From a bacterium (lineage in GTDB: Bacteria > Patescibacteria > Microgenomatia > UBA1400 > UBA12108): DNA of 23,106 nt. Position 1 is the stretch's first letter, and each line of letters begins with the position of its first letter. The DNA lies in NCBI GenBank assembly GCA_021788365.1, contig JAJYKS010000011.1:1-23106 (forward strand), given 5' to 3'. The translations under genes and the position numbers were made by a program. Below, piece by piece: positions 1 through 7,088 of the stretch. The notes under the pieces are model-generated. The model was given only the letters and a program-made list of their open reading frames with translations. It was not told the DNA's origin and did not search any database.

Positions 1-908
1 AAGTGTAAATCTAATGACAATTTTTGTACAAGTTCTTTTACCCGATTCAGCTCGATTGCGATGCCGAGGGTAAAATATTCCAACCACCATGTTAGATCGC
101 CGCCTGATGTGGTCACGCTCTGGAGGGCAGCGTAGTATTCGTCGGGGTGAGCGTCGTAGTACTCTTCGAGCGAGAAAAAGCGTTTTACCTCATAACCTTC
201 GAGGAAGAGTAAAAGGAGTGCAAAGGCACGGGTGGCGCGTCCGTTGCCGTCGGTGAAGGGGTGGATACGCACTAACTCGTAATGGACCACCCCTGCGCGG
301 ATCAGTGGATGGAGGTTTTGACCCTCCTCACTGCCTAGCCAGGAGAAAAATTCACTCATAAAAAATGGGACTTCAATGGGGGGTGGGGGGCGAAAGGTAA
401 TCTCGCCGGTAGCGGTATTTCTAATGACTACTTTGGCGCTCCTGTAGCGCCCCGCTTCTTCTACCGGTAGGATGCGTTCTACTGTGAGGCGATGAATTTC
501 TTTGAGCGTATTTTCGGTGAGCGGAAATAACATACCAGGTATGTGGGCATCTTTCATACCTGGTATGTTTTGGGTGTTAGGAGTCAGAGTGTCGATATAT
601 TCCATCACCGTGCGATAGTTGATAACCTCCTGTATGTCACGATCTTTGGCGGGGAGGGGGGTCGGCGTGATCTCGGACATACCAGGTATGTCTTGAGGGC
701 TTTCGACGATCCTTTCAACCTCTTCGAGGTTTAGTTCGTTTCCCTCAAGGTGGGTACCGTGATGGACGATCCGTACACGCGCGTCTTCTTGAAAGCGTCG
801 TTCCCAGGCAGGGACGAGGGGGGCATGGGTAATAACCTCGCGGGCGGCATCGATCGTGCCTACATTGGTCAGTATCTGGCTGGTTATCTGAAATTTGGGG
901 GAGTACAT
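1..908 (-). CDS. Fic family protein (AMPylase-type), C-terminus cut by window edge
   Basis: This open frame reads leftward from an ATG at 908-906 for about 302 codons and leaves the window before a stop. Residues 216-224 are HPFTDGNGR, the canonical Fic motif HPFx(D/E)GNGR that in known family members transfers AMP or another nucleotide to protein hydroxyls. Around residues 49-60 is a HHGTHLEGNELN stretch resembling the inhibitory helix of Fic proteins (usually S/TxxxEGN), with Glu55 in the inhibitory position, so the enzyme is probably autoinhibited. The segment with RPPPPIEVPFFM before the motif matches the usual Fic flap region. A hydrophobic helix and a WWLEYF segment follow. The spacer between the inhibitory helix and the core (residues about 73-126) contains three IPGM tetrapeptides, each encoded by a CATACC-W-GGTATG palindrome. 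Target and physiological role are unknown. It is divergent from the ligase gene. Confidence 0.9.
   Translation of the reverse strand, partial: MYSPKFQITSQILTNVGTIDAAREVITHAPLVPAWERRFQEDARVRIVHHGTHLEGNELNLEEVERIVESPQDIPGMSEITPTPLPAKDRDIQEVINYRTVMEYIDTLTPNTQNIPGMKDAHIPGMLFPLTENTLKEIHRLTVERILPVEEAGRYRSAKVVIRNTATGEITFRPPPPIEVPFFMSEFFSWLGSEEGQNLHPLIRAGVVHYELVRIHPFTDGNGRATRAFALLLLFLEGYEVKRFFSLEEYYDAHPDEYYAALQSVTTSGGDLTWWLEYFTLGIAIELNRVKELVQKLSLDLH
531..690. repeat. Three CATACC-W-GGTATG palindromes inside fic
   Basis: Perfect 13-base palindromes lie at 531-543, 555-567 and 678-690. Read on the minus strand each encodes Ile-Pro-Gly-Met. Related copies are in the ligase (2128-2148, encoding Pro-Gly-Met) and radA (18075-18095). 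Confidence 0.85.
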
Positions 909-968
909 GATCCTATTACCGCACAATGTGCGGGGAAAAGCAATATAGCTCTGCGGTACAATGGAGTC
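909..968. promoter_or_regulatory. Divergent fic/lig intergenic region with palindrome and leaderless -10
   Basis: The 60-base gap between the two divergent starts holds a 15-base perfect palindrome, CCGCACA-A-TGTGCGG, at 919-933. A TACAAT hexamer at 957-962 lies six bases before the ligase ATG. On the minus strand a TAATAG at 918-913 lies four bases before the fic ATG. No clear -35 is seen for either. The palindrome could be an operator for a dimeric regulator acting on both genes; that is inference. Confidence 0.5.
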
Positions 969-2750
969 ATGTATTTTCGAGAACTTTCCGAAACGTTTGC
1001 AAAAATTGAGGCGACCTCGAAGCGCTTGGAGAAAACCGCCTACCTGGCGGAGATACTGAAAAAGCTGGAATACTCTGAGGTTGCTCCCGTTATGTATATG
1101 ACGATGGGAAGGGTGGCACCGCTCTATGAAAACATAGAGTTTGGGCTCGCGGAGAAGCAGCTTTTGCGAACGATTGCGTGGGCAAGTGGCAAGCCAGTGG
1201 AGGTTGTGACAAAAGCGTATAAAAAAGTAGGAGATTTGGGGGAGCTTGCCCGCGAGGTGAGGAGTCTCGACACACAGTCGGATAAGACAATAGAGGATGT
1301 TTTTTCGGTGTTGCGGGGGGTAGCTCGCGATAAGGGGGCGGGGAGTCAGGAGCGAAAAATAGAAAAGTTGGGGCGGCTTCTCAAAACTCTCGATCCACAG
1401 AGCGCGAAATACGTCATGAGACTTACCGCTGGGAAGGCACGGCTGGGGTTTTCGGATCTCACCGTCCTTGATGCATTGTCTACGGCTCAAGTGGGAGACA
1501 AGGGAGAGCGGGCACAGCTTGAGCGCGCGTATAACGTGTCGTCCGATCTGGGGTATGTGGCTGTAGCGTATTTGCAGCACGGCGCACACGGTCTTGCCAA
1601 TATGGATGTAGCACCGGGGGTACCGGTGCGACCGATGCGGGCTGAGCGACTGGGTACGGTGCCGGAGATCGTCGAGAAGCTCGTACGTTTTGCTGTCGAA
1701 CCAAAATTCGACGGAATGCGGGTGCAGATTCATGCATTCGGCGGGTCGGTACACCAGCAAGCCAGCACGTCAGCACGTCAGCAAACCAGCTTTTTTCAGC
1801 AAGACAGTGAGGGGGTAGAGGTAAAAATATTCTCGCGGGGACTTGAGGATATTACTGCCATGTTCCCGGACGTCGTGGAAGCAGCACAAGCATTACACAA
1901 GACCGCCGGAGATTTTGTGTTGGACGGTGAGGCACTCGGTATAGATCTGAAAACAGGAAGATATCTGCCGTTCCAAGAGACGATGACCCGGAAGCGCAAA
2001 TACGACGTGGGGGAGCGCGCAGCGCAGGTACCTCTCCGCGTGCAAGTATTCGACGTACTATACGCTGACAAACGTGGAACGCTGGGTAAAACGTACGAGG
2101 AGCGGAGAAGAATCATAGAACGGATGTTGAACAAACCTGGTATGTTCAGCTTGGCAGAGAGTACGGTAGTCACTGACACAAAGGCAGCACAAAAACTATT
2201 CGATCGGTATATGGTGGAAGGGTTAGAGGGTATGCTCTGTAAACGGCTCGACTCTCACTACCAGGCAGGTGCACGTAACTACAACTGGGTGAAGTATAAG
2301 CGGGCGCACGAGGACGAGCTTGTGGATACCGTGGACGGTGTCGTCATGGGCTACTATTTGGGGCGGGGGAAACGACAGCAATTTGGGATAGGAGCATTCT
2401 TGGTAGGTGTTCTAGACGAGGAGCGGATAGTAACGGTTGCCAAGATCGGCACGGGGCTTACCGATGAGCAGTTTCGGGAGATGCACGAACGGTTACAGGC
2501 GAATAAAAGTAGTGATGGGAACATGCCGTCGGAATACAACGTGCCGAAGCAACTCGTACCTGACGTGTGGGTTACACCAAAAATCGTCGTCGAGATACAG
2601 GCCGATGAGATAACCAAGTCTCCGATCCATACCGCATTCTACGCACTGCGGTTTCCCAGGCTAATACAAATACGTGATGACAAAGGACTAGAGGACATTA
2701 CGACTGCGGCTGAAGTAAAACAATTGTACGAATTACAAGTTGTATCATGA
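969..2750 (+). CDS. lig: ATP-dependent DNA ligase (archaeal/CPR type)
   Basis: A 593-residue protein sealing DNA nicks with ATP. Motif I is EPKFDGMR with the adenylated Lys246. Motif III-like FVLDGEALG, motif IV EGLEGMLCK and motif V WVKYKR follow in order, then an OB-fold C-terminus. The N-terminal DNA-binding domain carries GFSDLTVLDALS, typical of archaeal ligases. The length fits that family, whereas most bacteria use NAD-dependent LigA. The start at 969 is chosen because the frame upstream is antisense to the Fic N-terminus, TACAAT lies six bases before this ATG, and MYFRELSETF fits family N-termini. A loop after motif I (residues about 263-274, bases 1755-1790) is expanded by an octameric tandem repeat and is rich in Gln, Ser and Thr; an imperfect 21-base palindrome lies at 2128-2148. 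Confidence 0.93.
   Translation: MYFRELSETFAKIEATSKRLEKTAYLAEILKKLEYSEVAPVMYMTMGRVAPLYENIEFGLAEKQLLRTIAWASGKPVEVVTKAYKKVGDLGELAREVRSLDTQSDKTIEDVFSVLRGVARDKGAGSQERKIEKLGRLLKTLDPQSAKYVMRLTAGKARLGFSDLTVLDALSTAQVGDKGERAQLERAYNVSSDLGYVAVAYLQHGAHGLANMDVAPGVPVRPMRAERLGTVPEIVEKLVRFAVEPKFDGMRVQIHAFGGSVHQQASTSARQQTSFFQQDSEGVEVKIFSRGLEDITAMFPDVVEAAQALHKTAGDFVLDGEALGIDLKTGRYLPFQETMTRKRKYDVGERAAQVPLRVQVFDVLYADKRGTLGKTYEERRRIIERMLNKPGMFSLAESTVVTDTKAAQKLFDRYMVEGLEGMLCKRLDSHYQAGARNYNWVKYKRAHEDELVDTVDGVVMGYYLGRGKRQQFGIGAFLVGVLDEERIVTVAKIGTGLTDEQFREMHERLQANKSSDGNMPSEYNVPKQLVPDVWVTPKIVVEIQADEITKSPIHTAFYALRFPRLIQIRDDKGLEDITTAAEVKQLYELQVVS
1755..1790. repeat. CAGCACGT octad tandem repeat inside the ligase gene
   Basis: Units CAGCAAGC, CAGCACGT, CAGCACGT and CAGCAAAC, plus a partial CAGC. 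It encodes a Gln/Ser/Thr/Ala-rich loop that separates motif I from the next conserved strand. Confidence 0.8.
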
Positions 2751-2754
2751 ATAC

Positions 2755-3966
2755 ATGACGTGGGAGTTACGGGTACTGTCGCGAGCTATACCGAGTGATG
2801 GGGTGCACGCGTTTTATGTGAACGCACTTCTCCGGGCTTTCGTTTTCGCGCTCGTTTCGATTTTTACCCCTGTATACATATACACTCGGGCGCTTTCGCT
2901 GTGGGGAAGTGTATCGATGGGCATTATGGCGGTTGCCGGATTTTTCCTTGTTCAGCGAGCAATTATTTTATTTGTTACCATTCCTGTTTCTAAGATTATT
3001 GAGCGCATTGGGTTTCGGCGAAGTGTCGCGGTGTCTGTCGTGCTCTGCATATTCTATATGGCTGCTCTTATCGCTGCGAAACAAAATTTTTTGTATGTGT
3101 GGGTGGCTGCCGTGCTGCTCGCGCTTAACGTACCTTTCTACTGGGTCGCACGAGATTCGGCGTTATCACAAGATGCCGCAGCGGGGAAAATGGGGACTTC
3201 GCTCTCCGGAATTGCTGTGCTTGAGAAAATCGCCTCACTATCTGGACCGTTTGTCGCTGGAGTGATTATTACGGTTTGGGGATTTACTGCCTTATTTACA
3301 CTTTCACTTATTCTTTTATCAGTTTCGGTCATACCGTTATGGTGGATGCCTCATCACACCCACAAAAATGGAGTGAGTTTCCGCGGTTTTCTTCTGTGGA
3401 CGATTGGTCGACGTTATTTCCATCAAGCGGTAGAGCAGGTGGGTCAGGCGATGGAGGATTATGGACTGACCGCGGTGTGGCCGCTCACGTTGTATTTGAT
3501 CGGTTTTAACGCTGGAGTCTTGGGGGTGATATTTTCTGGGGTGGCGATCGTGACCGTGGTTGTACAACTCTTGTCAGGCATGGCGTTTGATCGATTGCGT
3601 AAGCAACACAATCTCTCCGATGGCGTCGTGTTTGGTTTTACGACAATAGGGACTGCACTCTTGTGGCTAGTGAGGCTTTTCATCTTTACTGTAACCCAGG
3701 TTGTCGTTGTGGATAGTATAGGTCAGGTATTTCAGACGGTATACTATGGTTTTCAGTCTGATTACCTGCATCTTGGTGGAAAGCGGATGGGATCGATTGC
3801 ATTTTGGGTATATGGTGAGATGTTATACTCTGTCTCTGCTATTTTATTGTTTTCTCTTATGATTGTTGGAGTATATTTTGGTGTGTGGAAAGAACTTCTG
3901 TTTATCACCATTAGTGTGTGGGTTCTTGCCAGCGTGGTGCAGGCGAGGGAGAGTAGCATGTCATGA
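2755..3966 (+). CDS. MFS-like multi-pass membrane transporter
   Basis: A 403-residue hydrophobic protein with roughly eleven or twelve predicted membrane spans. The first half ends with a loop of charged residues around position 205 (PHHTHKNG), and two six-helix halves are plausible, as in the major facilitator superfamily. The short cytoplasmic loop IERIGFRRS after the second or third helix resembles the MFS signature loop, and MAFDRLRKQHN is its second-half counterpart. The substrate cannot be read from sequence. The ATG at 2755 is preferred over an in-frame TTG at 2740: it lies just beyond the ligase stop, and a TATCAT hexamer sits exactly six bases before it. The 3' end overlaps the next gene by ATGA. 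Confidence 0.7.
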   Translation: MTWELRVLSRAIPSDGVHAFYVNALLRAFVFALVSIFTPVYIYTRALSLWGSVSMGIMAVAGFFLVQRAIILFVTIPVSKIIERIGFRRSVAVSVVLCIFYMAALIAAKQNFLYVWVAAVLLALNVPFYWVARDSALSQDAAAGKMGTSLSGIAVLEKIASLSGPFVAGVIITVWGFTALFTLSLILLSVSVIPLWWMPHHTHKNGVSFRGFLLWTIGRRYFHQAVEQVGQAMEDYGLTAVWPLTLYLIGFNAGVLGVIFSGVAIVTVVVQLLSGMAFDRLRKQHNLSDGVVFGFTTIGTALLWLVRLFIFTVTQVVVVDSIGQVFQTVYYGFQSDYLHLGGKRMGSIAFWVYGEMLYSVSAILLFSLMIVGVYFGVWKELLFITISVWVLASVVQARESSMS

Positions 3967-4241
3967 GTACCTCCAACCAGCCAACTCTTTTAGCCGATAT
4001 TTTGGCAAAGTATTCTGCAAAAAATGATGGGAAGTATATCACTCAGGAATTTCAGGATTATGGGTACCGCCTGGCGGTAGATCTCGACGATCTCGCACAC
4101 AAGTCGCTCTACATCCGCCTCGCGAAGACCGTTACGCGGGGGGTATTGGAAGCTGCTCGGGCATTTGCGATGGATGCAGAACACGCGAGATCTCGGGCGA
4201 AGATATTTATGTGGAAGTTGCGGGAGCTGAGACGTGCCTGA
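3963..4241 (+). CDS. Small uncharacterised soluble protein (92 aa)
   Basis: The start codon overlaps the upstream stop (ATGA at 3963-3966), so translation is probably coupled to the transporter gene. The protein has no membrane segment; it is predicted mostly helical, with a basic C-terminus (KIFMWKLRELRRA). I do not recognise a family. The sequence contains a 15-base perfect palindrome, TACCGCC-T-GGCGGTA, at 4065-4079, one of several CCGCC-GGCGG inverted repeats in this window. Confidence 0.75.
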   Translation: MSTSNQPTLLADILAKYSAKNDGKYITQEFQDYGYRLAVDLDDLAHKSLYIRLAKTVTRGVLEAARAFAMDAEHARSRAKIFMWKLRELRRA

Positions 4242-4248
4242 ATAGTGC

Positions 4249-4260
4249 TATAGTTTAGGT
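4249..4260 (+). promoter_or_regulatory. Leaderless promoter of the 4261 gene
   Basis: TATAGT at 4249-4254 is followed by six bases and then the ATG at 4261. CTGAGA at 4227-4232 is a weak -35 with a 16-base spacer. No Shine-Dalgarno is present, so transcription should start at or within one or two bases of the start codon. Confidence 0.5.
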
Positions 4261-4821
4261 ATGCGGAGGTATGTACTGTCCCACATCCCCATCGCTTTGG
4301 CGTATGCGGCTGTTATCTATCTTTTCAGGGGGCTGTGGCAGGGGCTTGCTCTCCCTACGTTACTTGGATGGGCTGGTTGGGTAGCTGGGGTCATCGTCGG
4401 TGTCCTTATTCTTTACCTTGATCGGGTTGTCTACACCTACTCGTATCCTGCAGAGCAGCTCTCGCAACAATTTATGTGGTACTGGAAGGCAAAAAAATAT
4501 GGTACCGCGCTCGCACTCCTCGATAGTAGGAGATTGGAGCAAGAGAAGCTGACGTTTCGGTCAGCGCTTTTTATGGTCGTGTGGGTGGCTCTTGCGTTCT
4601 TTGCACTCACTTCTACCTCCGGTTTGTTTGGTAAGGGTGTAGTCATGGGGCTCATGCTACACATCCTTTCTGACGCGTGGCGGCTGCAGCGGACGGACCC
4701 ACAGCGATTGCATACCCGACTTTTTTGGCAGATCAAACGGGAGATAACTATGGGTGAACAGTTGGCGTTTTTGTACATTATTTCAGTGGTGTTTACGCTT
4801 TTTAGTTTCTGGGTATCGTAA
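4261..4821 (+). CDS. Uncharacterised four-TM membrane protein
   Basis: A 186-residue protein. Two hydrophobic hairpins are visible: residues about 8-55 (two helices, ending LYLDRVVYTY) and about 100-186 (two or three helices, ending FTLFSFWVS). Between them lies a charged, probably cytoplasmic segment (YWKAKKYGTALALLDSRRLEQEK). No catalytic motif is evident and I do not assign a family. It stands between a transporter-like gene and lgt and has its own leaderless promoter. Confidence 0.7.
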   Translation: MRRYVLSHIPIALAYAAVIYLFRGLWQGLALPTLLGWAGWVAGVIVGVLILYLDRVVYTYSYPAEQLSQQFMWYWKAKKYGTALALLDSRRLEQEKLTFRSALFMVVWVALAFFALTSTSGLFGKGVVMGLMLHILSDAWRLQRTDPQRLHTRLFWQIKREITMGEQLAFLYIISVVFTLFSFWVS

Positions 4822-4849
4822 TTGACGGATTTCTTCCTTTTATTCAGAG

Positions 4850-4861
4850 TAGAATGAACGT
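4850..4861 (+). promoter_or_regulatory. Leaderless promoter of lgt
   Basis: TAGAAT at 4850-4855 lies six bases before the lgt ATG. TTGACG at 4822-4827 is a good -35 by sequence, but its 22-base spacer is too long for a standard pairing. No Shine-Dalgarno is seen. Confidence 0.45.
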
Positions 4862-5515
4862 ATGTTTCACCTGTACGGGCTCATTGTTGGGGTAGGGGTA
4901 GTGGCTGTGTGGGGGGTGGCGGAGCGGCTGGAGTCGAAAGTAAATAAAGTACTACCGTGGGGGTTACTGGGGGCGCTTATTGGCGCGCGGCTGTACCACG
5001 TCGTAGACCAATGGGGGTATTACGGTGCTCACCTGTCGCGCATATTTTTCTTGTGGAATGGTGGACTTGCTATATGGGGTGGGGTTGCAGGCGGGGTGGT
5101 GGCACTACTCATATACTATTATCTCCATAAAACAGTGCACCATTTTTGGTCTACCATGGGGGCGATATGCACAGCCCTCCCTTTGGGGCAAGCAATAGGT
5201 AGGTGGGGGAACGCGGTCAATGGTGAGTTTACCAACGTCATTTTCGGTACGATTCCGTGGTGGCTGGCGGAGTCTGTTTTGGATTTCATTTTATTTTCTA
5301 TTCTTGTGAGACTGGTTCGCCACAGGGCAATGACCGCAGAACTCGGGAGGAAGCAAGTGGGAGCGTATCTTGTCGGGTACGGGATTGTCCGGGGACTACT
5401 GGAGTGGGCAAGAGTTCTACCGTGGACCCTATACGGTGTGCCCACTGCCGTGTGGTCAAGTGGTATAGGGGTGAGTACTGGACTGTTTTTATGGCTTTAC
5501 AAAAATACCCCCTAG
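4862..5515 (+). CDS. lgt: Prolipoprotein diacylglyceryl transferase
   Basis: A 217-residue integral membrane enzyme that moves diacylglycerol from phosphatidylglycerol to the lipobox cysteine of lipoproteins. The family signature GRWGNAVNGE (usually GRxGNFxNxE) is present, including the Arg and Glu needed for catalysis. GARLYHVV corresponds to the GARLGYV element and GGLAIWGGVAGG to the second signature. The histidine of the E. coli FHGG motif is Trp here; many Lgt proteins outside Proteobacteria have a similar IWGG. It is much shorter than the usual 260-290 residues because loops are trimmed, in keeping with a reduced genome. The TAG stop at 5513-5515 lies inside the operator of the downstream repressor gene. 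Confidence 0.88.
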   Translation: MFHLYGLIVGVGVVAVWGVAERLESKVNKVLPWGLLGALIGARLYHVVDQWGYYGAHLSRIFFLWNGGLAIWGGVAGGVVALLIYYYLHKTVHHFWSTMGAICTALPLGQAIGRWGNAVNGEFTNVIFGTIPWWLAESVLDFILFSILVRLVRHRAMTAELGRKQVGAYLVGYGIVRGLLEWARVLPWTLYGVPTAVWSSGIGVSTGLFLWLYKNTP

Positions 5516-5530
5516 GGGTATATTTCAGCT
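5496..5530 (+). promoter_or_regulatory. Promoter with CsoR/CstR-type operator in its spacer
   Basis: TTTACA (5496-5501), a 17-base spacer and TATATT (5519-5524) form a well-spaced sigma-70-type promoter, with the ATG of the repressor six bases beyond the -10. Within the spacer and touching the -10 is ATACCCCCTAGGGGTAT (5505-5521), arms ATACCCC and GGGGTAT. This matches the C-tract/G-tract palindromes bound by CsoR, RcnR and CstR repressors. Bound repressor would cover the -10, giving autorepression of the repressor-thioredoxin-reductase genes. Confidence 0.75.
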
Positions 5531-5767
5531 ATGGAAGATTCAACGTTAAAACGGCTTAAGCGGGTACGAGGTCAAGTAGATGGTGTTATCAAAATGTATG
5601 AGGAATGTCGTGAGTGTACGGATGTCATTACCCAGATAGCAGCAGTACGTGCTGCGTTATCGGCTGTCGCTAAGGAATTACTAACCGATGAGGCCGTTAT
5701 GTGCGCGAAGACGAAAAAGACCGGGAAACTTGATACACTATTGAAGCAACTCTTTGATATTAGTTAA
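5531..5767 (+). CDS. CsoR/RcnR-family repressor, CstR-like (persulfide sensor type)
   Basis: A 78-residue all-helical repressor of the DUF156 family, recognised from RVRGQVDGVIKMYEE and CTDVITQIAAVRAAL. In copper-sensing CsoR the ligands are Cys, His (25 residues later) and Cys (4 later). Here the spacing is kept as Cys29, Glu54 and Cys58: the histidine is replaced by glutamate, which argues against Cu(I) sensing. The remaining pair, 29 residues apart, matches the two reactive cysteines of the persulfide sensor CstR. A third cysteine, Cys26, is extra. The gene is leaderless behind its own operator and lies 18 bases before thioredoxin, which supports a thiol or sulfane-sulfur role. Family confidence is high; the exact inducer is inference. 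Confidence 0.9.
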   Translation: MEDSTLKRLKRVRGQVDGVIKMYEECRECTDVITQIAAVRAALSAVAKELLTDEAVMCAKTKKTGKLDTLLKQLFDIS

Positions 5768-5785
5768 TATATAGGGGAGGTAGAT

Positions 5786-6115
5786 ATGGCAGGTGCCAAT
5801 ACAGTAGTCTTTACTGACCAAAGTTTTGCGGAGGAAGTTCTCAACGCAAAGGGAGCGGTGATGGTCGATTTTTGGGCGACGTGGTGCGGACCGTGCCAGA
5901 TGGCTGGACCTGTCGTCGATGCTTTGGCAGATGACTATAAGGGAAAAGTAAAAATTGGAAAACTGGACGTTGATGCTAATCAACAAACAGCTGCCCAGTT
6001 TGGGGTCATGAGCATCCCGACCGTTATCCTTTTTAAGGATGGTAAAGAGGTAGCCCGCAAGGTCGGTTTTGCAGGACGCCCGATGTATGAGCAATTATTG
6101 GGGATGGCAGCATAG
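5786..6115 (+). CDS. trxA: Thioredoxin
   Basis: A 109-residue cytoplasmic thioredoxin with the full active site WCGPC (Cys34 and Cys37) after FWAT and the cis-proline loop in MSIPTVILFKDG. The length is normal. A strong Shine-Dalgarno (GGGGAGG, 5774-5780) precedes the ATG. It sits between the CstR-like repressor and thioredoxin reductase with short gaps on both sides, so the three are probably one transcript controlled by the operator at 5505-5521. A predicted role is reduction of protein disulfides or persulfides, with electrons from the downstream reductase. Confidence 0.96.
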   Translation: MAGANTVVFTDQSFAEEVLNAKGAVMVDFWATWCGPCQMAGPVVDALADDYKGKVKIGKLDVDANQQTAAQFGVMSIPTVILFKDGKEVARKVGFAGRPMYEQLLGMAA

Positions 6116-6119
6116 CTCT

Positions 6120-7076
6120 ATGTCTCAGACAATAAAAACACGAGTAGCGGTAGTCGGTAGCGGACCGGCGGGATATGCAGCGGCGCTTTATGCGGCGCGG
6201 GCCGAGTTCGCGCCTACGATTTTTGCGGGCGGCGAGCCGGGTGGGCAACTCATGAAGACAACCGAAGTAGAAAACTATCCCGGGTACTCTGACGGCGTTG
6301 TCGGACCGCAGCTTATGGACGAGATGCGAAAGCAATCGGTGAAGTTTGGCGCCTCTCTTGTGTGGGAAACGGTCGAAGGATTAAGGATTCAAGATTCAAG
6401 ATTCAAGATTTCGACGGATGCGGGAACAACCTATGAATACGATGCCGTCATTCTTGCGATGGGCGCAAAAAGCAAGCTCCTCGGGATCGGAGAAGAAAAT
6501 TATTATGGAAAAGGTTTCTCTACCTGTGCGGTGTGTGATGCAGCTTTTTATCGGGGAAAGCGGGTCTATGTTGTTGGTGGCGGAGACGCAGCAATAGAGG
6601 ATGCTTCTGCCCTCACTAAGTTTGCGAGTGACGTCACCATGATCGTTCGCGGTGCGGAGTTTCGCGCGTCTCGCGCCATGCAAAAGCGAGTATTCGACAA
6701 CCCAGAAAAGATTCACGTCATGTGGAATACGAACCTCAAGCGTATCGTTGGGGAGAAGGTAGAACAGCTCGTTCTCGATGTTGCCGGAGCGGAACAGACC
6801 GTACCTGCCGATGGCTTGTTTTTCGCGATAGGGCATGAACCAGCAACGGCGTTTTTGCGTGGCAGCATACTATCCCTCGATGAAAAGGGGTATATAAAGA
6901 CACAGCTTAATTACCCGACGCAGAATTGGTTGCAAACGTATCCCACGATGACATCTGTTCCTGGGATATTCGCAGCTGGCGACTGCGTGGACTTTCGCTA
7001 TCGCCAGGCTGCAACTGCGGCTGGTATGGGTGTCATGGCGGCCCTGGACTTGGAAAAGTGGTTGGAAAGCAGATAG
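6120..7076 (+). CDS. trxB: Thioredoxin reductase
   Basis: A 318-residue FAD flavoprotein. GSGPAGYAAALYAAR is the N-terminal FAD site, CAVC (in STCAVCDAAFY) the redox-active disulfide, GGGDAAIEDA the NAD(P)H site, and GIFAAGDCVDFRYRQAATAAG the C-terminal FAD motif. The HRRxxFRAS segment that grips the NADPH 2'-phosphate is VRGAEFRAS here, so one arginine and the histidine are missing and cofactor choice may be relaxed. The ATG at 6120 lies four bases after the thioredoxin stop; longer in-frame starts would overlap trxA and add residues absent from the family. Residues about 87-98 (bases 6379-6413) are encoded by five tandem heptads, giving a RIQDSRFKI loop. Confidence 0.95.
   Translation: MSQTIKTRVAVVGSGPAGYAAALYAARAEFAPTIFAGGEPGGQLMKTTEVENYPGYSDGVVGPQLMDEMRKQSVKFGASLVWETVEGLRIQDSRFKISTDAGTTYEYDAVILAMGAKSKLLGIGEENYYGKGFSTCAVCDAAFYRGKRVYVVGGGDAAIEDASALTKFASDVTMIVRGAEFRASRAMQKRVFDNPEKIHVMWNTNLKRIVGEKVEQLVLDVAGAEQTVPADGLFFAIGHEPATAFLRGSILSLDEKGYIKTQLNYPTQNWLQTYPTMTSVPGIFAAGDCVDFRYRQAATAAGMGVMAALDLEKWLESR
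6379..6413. repeat. GATTCAA heptad tandem repeat inside trxB
   Basis: Five heptads: GATTAAG, then (GATTCAA)x3 at 6386-6406, then GATTTCG. It is translated in frame. Confidence 0.85.
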
Positions 7077-7088
7077 AATACTTCCCAT
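7050..7088 (+). promoter_or_regulatory. Promoter of the malic enzyme gene
   Basis: TTGGAA (7050-7055), an 18-base spacer and TAGAAT (7074-7079) lie within the 3' end of trxB. The ATG follows nine bases after the -10, with no Shine-Dalgarno, so the transcript is leaderless or nearly so. Confidence 0.5.

Noticed and set aside
543..734. 63-codon plus-strand ORF at the left end
   Set aside because: It is the shadow of the Fic coding frame, which carries HPFTDGNGR on the other strand.
750..968. N-terminal extension of the ligase from an ATG at 750
   Set aside because: This part is antisense to the well-conserved Fic N-terminus, does not resemble ligase sequence, and the ATG at 969 has a promoter element six bases upstream.
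6069..6119. Upstream in-frame start for trxB inside trxA
   Set aside because: It would add 17 residues unlike the family and overlap trxA; the ATG at 6120 gives a normal FAD-motif position.
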